Under the pieces are notes generated by a model. The model was not told where the DNA came from. It searched no databases and saw nothing but the letters and a program-made list of their open reading frames with translations. From an uncultured Bacteroidales bacterium (GTDB taxonomy: Bacteria; Bacteroidota; Bacteroidia; Bacteroidales; P3), in the NCBI GenBank assembly GCA_900316055.1, contig ONBK01000013.1:25577-89576 (forward strand): a stretch of DNA of 64,000 bases. Direction: 5' to 3'. Numbering within the stretch: the first letter of the stretch is position 1; each line of letters begins with the position of its first letter. The position numbers and the translations under genes were made by a program. Of this stretch, positions 58,683 to 64,000 are shown one piece after another.

Positions 58683-59219
58683 CTATTGTTTAATGGGCCT
58701 AATCACTTTTGCCGGTGTACCGGCCACCACCATATTGACGGGCACGTCCTTGGTGACCACTGAGCCTGCGGCGACGATGGCGTTCTCGCCGACGGTCACT
58801 CCAGCCAGCACCTTGACGTCGGCACCCAGCCAGGCGTTGCGACCGATGACGATGGGCTTGGTGAGCAGCGTGTGGCGCGCGGCGGGGTCTTCGGGGTGGT
58901 ATTCGGTGGCCAGCACGCAGTTGGGACCAATAAAGGCGCCGTCGCCAATGGTAATGCCGCCGATAGCGAGTAGCGTGCAGCCGAAATTAAGGAAACAGTC
59001 GTCGCCGAAGCGCACGCCGGGGCCGTAGTTGATGTTAAGCGGCGTGAAGACGCGCACGGTGTCTGGCACCTCGCTGCGGGTAATCTCGCGCAAGCATTCA
59101 CGTACCTCGGCCTCAGTATGGTAGCCGCTGTTCATCTCGGCGCAGAGCCGCATGGTGCGCTGCACGTCGGCGTATAGATCGTCACTTCCGACGTAGGTTT
59201 TTCCTGTAGGTGTGTTCAA
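58683..59219 (-). CDS. Hexapeptide-repeat sugar O-acetyltransferase
   Basis: 178 residues, same fold as the neighbour. FTPLNINYGPGVRFGDDCFLNFGCTLLAIGGITIGDGAFIGPN, catalytic His in TEYHPEDPAARH, and NAWLGADVKVLAGVTVGENAIVAAGSVVTKDV. Acetylates an unknown sugar or thiogalactoside-like acceptor. Its start codon overlaps the stop of the YjbR gene by 4 nt, so the three genes 59584-58067 form one operon. Confidence 0.83.
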   Translation of the reverse strand: MNTPTGKTYVGSDDLYADVQRTMRLCAEMNSGYHTEAEVRECLREITRSEVPDTVRVFTPLNINYGPGVRFGDDCFLNFGCTLLAIGGITIGDGAFIGPNCVLATEYHPEDPAARHTLLTKPIVIGRNAWLGADVKVLAGVTVGENAIVAAGSVVTKDVPVNMVVAGTPAKVIRPIKQ

Positions 59220-59584
59220 TGTCTTAAGGTTCTTGATTTATATTTTCGATGGTACTTCTCACGGACGAGGTTGTATGAGTTCAGCGTCAGCTCTCTCAAC
59301 AGGACATCGGAGGCGATTGCAGGGTCGACGCCAATCCAGTACCGGGGCGACTCGTTGAATGGTTTGCCAACGCAGGAGTGCTGTTCCTTTAATTCTTCAA
59401 TGCGGTCGGGCTGGCACTTGAGTGTGACAACGCAGAAATTGTTGCAGTCGAAGAAAGAAAACATATGGCCACAGACATAGAAGACCAGCACCTCGCTGGC
59501 GTAGCGGAAAGCCTTGAAAGGCATCCGCTCCTCCACGTCGTCGCCCAGCGAAAGGCAGTAGTTGCGATAGTCCTCGATGTTCAT
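59216..59584 (-). CDS. MmcQ/YjbR family protein
   Basis: 122 residues with the CyaY-like YjbR fold: MNIEDYRNYCLSLGDDVEERMPF, YVCGHMFSFFDCNNF, VTLKCQPDRIEELKEQH and ESPRYWIGVDPAIASDVLLRELTLNSYNLV. Family members are small DNA-binding-like proteins of unclear function, often next to regulators or acetyltransferases. Overlaps the acetyltransferase gene (4 nt). Confidence 0.85.
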   Translation of the reverse strand: MNIEDYRNYCLSLGDDVEERMPFKAFRYASEVLVFYVCGHMFSFFDCNNFCVVTLKCQPDRIEELKEQHSCVGKPFNESPRYWIGVDPAIASDVLLRELTLNSYNLVREKYHRKYKSRTLRH

Positions 59585-59666
59585 AAGTCAATCACAATTA
59601 AAAAACGCCGCCCGACGGTTTTTATTGCCTATAGGGTGGCGTTTCTCAGTTGTAAGGCCTCGCGGA

Positions 59667-60242
59667 TTATTTCGCTTTGGCCAGTGCGGCACCAGCGTTC
59701 CAGGCACGGCCAACCTGCTCGCCAGTGACGTAGTAGCCGTTCTGGAACTGGTCGAAGATAAGGGCATTGAGCTTCATTGGGTCCACCTTGCCGTTCTCGC
59801 TGAGGACGTTTTCTTCGGCAGCAACATTGACAATCTTGCCCACGATGCAGTACATCGTCTCTGTCTCCACCACCTCGGCCAGTTCGCACTCCATGGCCAC
59901 TGGGAATTCGTCGATGACGGGGGCGTTGACACGGTTGCTGCGGACAGCGTGGTAACCAGTTCGTTCGAACTTGTCGGGGGTCTTATTTCCGGTGGCGATG
60001 CCGAAGTAATCGGCCACATCCATGTGGTCGCGATCGGCGATGCTGACGGTGAAGGCTTTTGTCTTTAGGATATTCTGCGTGGTCTTGTGGCCTTCGCCGA
60101 TGAAGAGGGCTATCTTGTCCATGTCGCAAATCATGCCCCAGGCGGCATTCATCACGTTCACGCGGCCATGCTCGTCGTAAGCGGCCACCATCAAAACCGG
60201 CATCGGGTATACAGCCGGTACAACTCCAAGGTCTTTTTTCAT
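59667..60242 (-). CDS. Flavin reductase-like FMN-binding protein
   Basis: 191 residues, flavoredoxin/flavin reductase domain: PMPVLMVAAYDEHGRVNVMNAAWGMICD, ALFIGEGHKTTQNILKTKAFTVSI and the FERTGYHAVRSNRVNAPVIDE substrate loop. Binds FMN; probably moves electrons between NAD(P)H or a partner and small acceptors. No signal peptide. Upstream (60243-60629) are only gene remnants. Confidence 0.85.
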   Translation of the reverse strand: MKKDLGVVPAVYPMPVLMVAAYDEHGRVNVMNAAWGMICDMDKIALFIGEGHKTTQNILKTKAFTVSIADRDHMDVADYFGIATGNKTPDKFERTGYHAVRSNRVNAPVIDEFPVAMECELAEVVETETMYCIVGKIVNVAAEENVLSENGKVDPMKLNALIFDQFQNGYYVTGEQVGRAWNAGAALAKAK

Positions 60243-60335
60243 TGTTTTATCTTTTTTATTGTGTTACAAATGATTGTTATTTCCGAAGAAACGCCAATCC
60301 TGCGAAAATATTATTTGATCCTGTTTACGTCAGGT

Positions 60336-60461
60336 TTAGAATCGACGCAATGTCTTCTGTAATTGTTGTTTCCCCGCCAAATCGGCCGGGAGGTCGGCCT
60401 GTGTGTGGTTCTGCTCCAGCAGGTAGCGTATGCAGAAGTCGATGTTTTCAATCCTGTCCAT
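60336..60461 (-). pseudogene. N-terminal fragment of a macrodomain hydrolase
   Basis: 41 codons starting MDRIENIDFCIRYLLEQN and ending LQKTLRRF before a stop. The first part is nearly identical to the N-terminal helix of the intact macrodomain gene at 36.4 kb (ENLDFCIRYLLEQN); the macrodomain itself is missing. It overlaps the stop of the HxlR fragment (ATGGACAGGATTGA), so the pair was once a translationally coupled operon. Confidence 0.65.
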
Positions 60462-60606
60462 AGTATTTCTCGCGGTCGGTTACGATGTCGTGGAGGTTGT
60501 TGTAGGCCCAGTCAAGCAGTTGTTGCATGACGGGCATGAAGCTGCGACCACGGTCGGTGAGGGCGTACTCCACGCGCGGCGGCGTTTGTTTTAAGGACTT
60601 GGCTTT
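60448..60606 (-). pseudogene. C-terminal fragment of an HxlR-family regulator
   Basis: About 52 codons, KSLKQTPPRVEYALTDRGRS, then FMPVMQQLLDWAYNNLHDI and DREKYYGQD to a stop. PPRVEYALTxRGRS is the winged-helix wing of HxlR regulators. The frame is cut by a TGA upstream and no N-terminal HTH is left. It ends overlapping the macrodomain fragment. Confidence 0.68.
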
Positions 60607-60629
60607 TCATGCGGAAGGTGGGGACAAGC

Positions 60630-61235
60630 CTATACCTTTCTGTAGCCTTTCTCATCCTTAACCACAAGCCCTTCGTCCAACATTTCCGAGAGCACTCGGC
60701 TGAGTGAGGGCCTTGTCACGCCAAGCTCTTGTGCAGCAGCGGCCACTGTCGTGATGGCACCATGTGCTTCGAGGTATTCGACGACGCGGTTGCGCAGGCC
60801 TTTCACGGCGAAGGAGCGCATCTTGCCGCTCAGGAAACGGCCCTTGTTGGAAAGCACCTCCAAGAACCCCTTCAACACGCTCGGCTCGGTCTGCATGAGG
60901 CGGAAAAACGCCTCGCGGTTGATATGCCACATGGCGCAGTCGGTCACAGCGGTGACCTCCACAGGCACTGAATTTTCGGCGGCGAAAAGGAAAGCCGGAG
61001 CCAGCAGCATCGGGGCTTTCAGCTTGTCGACCAGCACCTCGCGGCCTTCCTCGCCCATCATCTTCGCTTCGGCCTCGCCCTCGACGAGCACCATCAGCGA
61101 GCGGCAAGGGTCGCCAGCACGAAGTATCAGTTTGCCTGCGGCATACTGCTGTCTTCGGCAAGGCTGGGCGAGCAGCCATTCCAAGGATTCGTCGCTGCAA
61201 TTGGCTATGAGTTTCAGTTTTTTGAGTTCTTCCAT
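60630..61235 (-). CDS. Crp/Fnr-family transcriptional regulator
   Basis: 201 residues: N-terminal cyclic-nucleotide-binding-like beta roll (CRRQQYAAGKLILRAGDPCRSLMVLVEGEAEAKMM) and a C-terminal winged helix (KGLRNRVVEYLEAHGAITTVAAAAQELGVTRPSLSRVLSEM). Its effector is unknown; N-terminal cysteines (Cys13, Cys26, Cys44) are present but not in an FNR iron-sulfur spacing. It is divergent from hcp, and a palindrome GTAAC-N4-GTTAC lies between, so it likely controls hcp in response to nitrosative or redox stress, and perhaps itself. Confidence 0.87.
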   Translation of the reverse strand: MEELKKLKLIANCSDESLEWLLAQPCRRQQYAAGKLILRAGDPCRSLMVLVEGEAEAKMMGEEGREVLVDKLKAPMLLAPAFLFAAENSVPVEVTAVTDCAMWHINREAFFRLMQTEPSVLKGFLEVLSNKGRFLSGKMRSFAVKGLRNRVVEYLEAHGAITTVAAAAQELGVTRPSLSRVLSEMLDEGLVVKDEKGYRKV

Positions 61236-61253
61236 GAAAATCTATTTTTTTTG

Positions 61254-61261
61254 CAAAAGTA
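61254..61261 (-). promoter_or_regulatory. -7 box of the Crp/Fnr regulator
   Basis: Minus strand TACTTTTG about 19 nt before the start codon; its upstream region overlaps the palindrome. Confidence 0.6.
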
Positions 61262-61279
61262 CTGAAAAAATTCGTTGTT

Positions 61280-61293
61280 GTAACATTTGTTAC
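61280..61293 (+). promoter_or_regulatory. Candidate Crp/Fnr operator
   Basis: GTAACATTTGTTAC: perfect 5-bp inverted arms around ATTT in the divergent hcp/regulator region. It resembles known Crp/Fnr-family half-sites (TGTnAC-like). It covers the -33 region of the regulator gene and is upstream of the hcp -7 box. Confidence 0.65.
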
Positions 61294-61315
61294 GCTCTAC
61301 CTCGTTCAGCGGCTG

Positions 61316-61323
61316 TAATTTTG
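61316..61323 (+). promoter_or_regulatory. -7 box of hcp
   Basis: TAATTTTG, 37 nt before the hcp start codon and 22 nt after the palindrome. Confidence 0.6.
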
Positions 61324-61360
61324 CAGCCAGAATTCATCACTAACTCAATAGCAAAAGACA

Positions 61361-63022
61361 ATGAACGAGAAAATGTTTTGTTTCCAATGTCAGGAAACTG
61401 CCGGATGCGTCGGCTGCAAAATTTCAGGAGTATGCGGAAAGACTCCGCAAGTGGCCCACGCACAAGACCTTTTGATTTATGTCCTTAAAGGACTTGGTGT
61501 TATCGCCAACCATCACCAACACGGCTGCGGACATGACTACTGCGACTTCCGCAAGAGCATCCATGCCTTCGTGAACGATGCGCTGTTCTGCACTATCACC
61601 AACGCCAACTTCGATGTGGAGAGCATCTACGCCCGCATTGACAAGAGCTTGGAGTTGCGCGATATGTTCAAAGACCGCGTGACCAACAAGCAAGGCATTG
61701 AACTGCCGAAACTCGATGTGCTGGAATGGAACGGCACCCGTGAACAATACGACGAGAAAGCCCAAACCGTTGGCGTGCTGGCCGAAACCAACGAGGACAT
61801 TCGCTCGCTGAAAGAGTTGACTATGTATGGACTCAAAGGCATGGCCGCCTACCTGGAGCACGCCGCACGCCTCGGTCAGGTGGACGGCGACATCAACGAG
61901 TTCATCCTTCAAACCCTCGGTCAATTGGTAACCTGCAACGATGCCAATGAACTCACCGCCTTGGTGCTGAAAACCGGCGAATGGGGCGTGAAGGCGATGG
62001 CCTTGTTGGACAAAGCCAATACGACAGCTTACGGCAATCCCGAAATAACGGAGGTGAACATCGGCGTGGGCAGCCGTCCGGGTATTTTGGTCAGCGGACA
62101 CGACCTCAGCGACATCGAGCAACTCCTTGAGCAGAGCAAGGACGCGGGCGTCGACATCTACACCCACAGCGAGATGCTACCTGCACATTATTATCCGAAA
62201 CTCAAGCAATACAGCCACTTGAAGGGCAACTATGGCAACGCCTGGTGGAAGCAACGCGAGGAGTTCGAAGCCTTCAACGGCCCTGTACTTTTCACCACCA
62301 ACTGCATTGTGCCGCCGACTGCCAATGCGACTTACAAAGACCGCGTATTCACTACCAACAGCACGGGTTTCCCGGGTTGGAAGCACATCCCCGTCGATGC
62401 CAACGGCAAGAAGGATTTCAGCGAAATCATCGCCTTGGCCAAGACTTGCCCAGCCCCGAAGGAGATCGAGACGGGCAAGATTGTGGGCGGATTCGCCCAC
62501 GAGCAGGTGTTTGCCCTCGCCGACAAGGTGGTGGAGGCCGTCAAGGGCGGTGCCATCCGCAAGTTCGTGGTGATGGCGGGCTGCGACGGTCGCATGAAGA
62601 GCCGCGAATACTACACCGAATTTGCCAAAGCCCTGCCCAAGGATTGCGTCATTCTCACGGCAGGTTGCGCCAAGTACAAATACAACAAACTCAACTTGGG
62701 AGACATCGGAGGTATTCCCCGTGTGCTGGATGCAGGCCAGTGCAACGACAGCTATTCCTTGGCCCTCATAGCCTTGAAGCTCAAAGAGGTGTTCGGTTTG
62801 GACGATGTGAACCAACTGCCCATCGCCTACAACATCGCGTGGTACGAGCAGAAGGCCGTCATCGTGCTGTTAGCATTGCTCAGTCTCGGTGTGAAGAACA
62901 TCCATCTCGGTCCCACCTTGCCCGCGTTCCTCTCGCCCAACGTGGCCAAAGTGCTCGTTGAGAACTTCGGCATTGGCGAGATTAGCACGGTGGAAGAGGA
63001 CATGAAGTTGTTTGGAATCTAA
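61361..63022 (+). CDS. hcp: Hydroxylamine reductase / hybrid cluster protein
   Basis: 553 residues. N-terminal cysteines [22 protein letters not shown] bind a cubane cluster; the hybrid [Fe-S-O] cluster ligands are spread further ([35 protein letters not shown]). Hcp reduces hydroxylamine and is also described as an NO reductase in other bacteria. No hcr reductase gene is adjacent. Controlled probably by the divergent Crp/Fnr regulator. The next gene is 111 nt downstream. Confidence 0.94.
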   Translation: MNEKMFCFQCQETAGCVGCKISGVCGKTPQVAHAQDLLIYVLKGLGVIANHHQHGCGHDYCDFRKSIHAFVNDALFCTITNANFDVESIYARIDKSLELRDMFKDRVTNKQGIELPKLDVLEWNGTREQYDEKAQTVGVLAETNEDIRSLKELTMYGLKGMAAYLEHAARLGQVDGDINEFILQTLGQLVTCNDANELTALVLKTGEWGVKAMALLDKANTTAYGNPEITEVNIGVGSRPGILVSGHDLSDIEQLLEQSKDAGVDIYTHSEMLPAHYYPKLKQYSHLKGNYGNAWWKQREEFEAFNGPVLFTTNCIVPPTANATYKDRVFTTNSTGFPGWKHIPVDANGKKDFSEIIALAKTCPAPKEIETGKIVGGFAHEQVFALADKVVEAVKGGAIRKFVVMAGCDGRMKSREYYTEFAKALPKDCVILTAGCAKYKYNKLNLGDIGGIPRVLDAGQCNDSYSLALIALKLKEVFGLDDVNQLPIAYNIAWYEQKAVIVLLALLSLGVKNIHLGPTLPAFLSPNVAKVLVENFGIGEISTVEEDMKLFGI

Positions 63023-63133
63023 GGTTCATGTAACCTTTTCCATCTTTGATCCGTAAACCTTTGTCCAGCACATCCGGTTTCACGGATGATGCTGGCAAGG
63101 TTTTCAGATTGAAAAAACAGTAAAAACAACTAT

Positions 63134-63649
63134 ATGAGAAAAGCAAGCCGCCAAATGGATGCTGCCTTCGCATTTGAGGTGTTGGACAAGGCTCCATACG
63201 TGACAGTCAGTTTCACCCGTCCCGATGGGACACCCTACGGATTGCCCCTGTCATTGGCGCGTACCGACGAGAGAACGTTCTATTTCCACGGTGCCTTGGA
63301 AGACGAAAAACTTGATTGTATAGCACACTGTCCGACGGTCTTCCTGTCGGCCGTCACCAAATGCACGCCCACCGTTGGCCCGAAGGACGGCAACTTCACG
63401 TTGCAGTACAAGTCTGCCACTGCCGTTGGAAAGGCAGAGATTGTGACCGACCGTGAAGAGATGATCGAGGGTTTGCGGGTCATCTGCCAACGTTTCCTCC
63501 CCAAACACATGGATGCTTTCGATGCTGCCATTGCCCGCAGCCTCGAACGGACGGCCGTGGTGCGCATCACCCTCACGGAAACACCTGTCGGCAAGCGCAA
63601 GCAGTACGACAATGAAGGGGAAGAGATGAAGTGGGGGCGGATGGAATGA
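63134..63649 (+). CDS. Pyridoxamine 5'-phosphate oxidase-like FMN protein (NimA-like)
   Basis: 171 residues of the split-barrel FMN fold: MRKASRQMDAAFAFEVLDKAPYVTVSFTRPDGTPYGLPLSLA, FYFHGALEDEKLDCIAHCPTVFLSAV and YKSATAVGKAEIVTDREEMIEGLRVICQRFLP. The GxxxxK..D..HCPxVxLSAV pattern is like NimA-type nitroimidazole reductases and heme-binding relatives. Substrate uncertain. It is in the same direction as hcp and may join its redox-stress response. Confidence 0.85.
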   Translation: MRKASRQMDAAFAFEVLDKAPYVTVSFTRPDGTPYGLPLSLARTDERTFYFHGALEDEKLDCIAHCPTVFLSAVTKCTPTVGPKDGNFTLQYKSATAVGKAEIVTDREEMIEGLRVICQRFLPKHMDAFDAAIARSLERTAVVRITLTETPVGKRKQYDNEGEEMKWGRME

Positions 63650-63683
63650 CCGCCGCAAAGGTTTCGTGCTTTTGCGGCGGTGT
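63649..63683 (+). terminator. Terminator of the PNPOx-like gene
   Basis: Perfect 11-bp stem (ACCGCCGCAAA/TTTGCGGCGGT) with an 11-nt loop, overlapping the stop codon by one base. The T tail is weak (GTTCATT). Confidence 0.7.
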
Positions 63684-63705
63684 TCATTAATGCAGAAGAA
63701 TTTTG

Positions 63706-63713
63706 TATTTTTG
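63706..63713 (+). promoter_or_regulatory. Orphan promoter box
   Basis: TATTTTTG reading towards a hairpin (63753-63794, an 8-bp GCAGTCCT/AGGACTGC stem extended by TAAT/ATTA) with no gene after it on this strand. It could start a small RNA or be a remnant. Confidence 0.45.
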
Positions 63714-63833
63714 CAGCCGTTTTTGAGCCTTGGTAAAGGCGAGGGGCAGTCCTATAATATTCCACTGATTATTAAAAAATTACAGGACTGCTTTATGGAA
63801 AAGTCTAAACTTCGTTCCTACATTTTCCGAATT

Positions 63834-64000
63834 TTAAATTAATTTGTAACGATAATTAATTCTGACTTTTTCGTTCAATGTGTGGCTATGTCCGGCTATA
63901 TTCAGTATACCATGTTCTTCTACTAACCTTTCGAAGTTTTTCAGACCGACTTTATTCAGATTGTACACATGAGCGAGTTCTATGCTAGAAAACACAATCC
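63834..64000 (-). CDS. C-terminal end of an unrecognised gene (cut by window edge)
   Basis: The last 55 codons of a leftward frame: SSIELAHVYNLNKVGLKNF, then LVEEHGILNIAGHSHTLNE and INYRYKLI before a TAA at 63834. It is AT-rich. No family recognised; the start lies beyond the window. Confidence 0.5.
   Translation of the reverse strand, partial: IVFSSIELAHVYNLNKVGLKNFERLVEEHGILNIAGHSHTLNEKVRINYRYKLI

Overview
The window comes from a member of the Bacteroidetes, most likely the order Bacteroidales. The evidence is the repeated Bacteroidetes promoter signature (a -7 box of the form TAnnTTTG in front of many genes and both tRNAs), a serine protease with a type IX secretion (T9SS) sorting domain, and many families typical of the phylum (Omp28-like lipoprotein, DUF6029 barrel, DUF4254, DUF6427, DUF6913, Lnb-like transacylase domain, two-subunit 2-oxoacid:ferredoxin oxidoreductase). 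Most of the sequence is fairly GC-rich housekeeping DNA. The AT-rich interval at about 10.4-12.5 kb stands out as foreign or accessory.

Layout. 0-8.8 kb: a 5'-truncated topoisomerase IV subunit A, a glycosyltransferase, hflX, gcvT, ogt, a DUF5674 pair, a DUF1015 protein and a DUF454 membrane protein. 8.8-13.8 kb is an accessory island: an orphan Fic-type winged helix, one half of a dispersed repeat (A), a lipoprotein, five small membrane or Cys-rich proteins, the second half of the repeat (B, a candidate structured RNA), and a RAYT-like Y1 transposase. 13.8-30.3 kb: an esterase, an AlkZ-related protein, mscS, an Lnb-like protein, DUF4254, a heptosyltransferase-like gene, then a long leftward run (patatin/BamA-like protein, MATE, Omp28, DUF6029, TlpA, polyprenyl synthase, dapA, DUF6913, rnhB, DUF6427). 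30.3-43.7 kb: T9SS-exported subtilase, korB/korA, a macrodomain hydrolase, tcdA, an SMR transporter, an acyltransferase-like protein, pyrG, a short-chain dehydrogenase, a CPBP protease and menA. 43.8-48.5 kb: an operon of a membrane protein, a nucleoside hydrolase lipoprotein and a double SUMF1-domain lipoprotein, whose first gene is split by an IS4-family element that itself carries a nonsense codon. 48.6-57.7 kb: tRNA-Leu(CAA), prs, rplY, sdaA, an HTH-Fic protein, a second full copy of repeat A+B, era, a secreted repeat protein, a sodium:solute symporter, rnz and tRNA-Ser(CGA). 57.8-64 kb: an integrase remnant beside tRNA-Ser, two acetyltransferases, a YjbR protein, a flavin reductase, broken HxlR and macrodomain fragments, then a divergent Crp/Fnr regulator and hcp, a flavin-binding pyridoxamine-oxidase-like protein, and the edge of an unknown gene.

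The most interesting signals are (1) a dispersed element, B, present twice, with a tRNA-like promoter, three conserved hairpins and one compensatory base-pair change, one copy lying beside the RAYT transposase; (2) repeat A sitting next to Fic-family genes in both places; (3) an AT-rich cluster of small membrane proteins between A and B; (4) simple-sequence 'tokens' that fill the spacers and also appear in frame inside several genes; (5) the IS4 insertion, where the host reading frame can be rebuilt across the target duplication. No CRISPR array, rRNA or recognisable riboswitch was seen.
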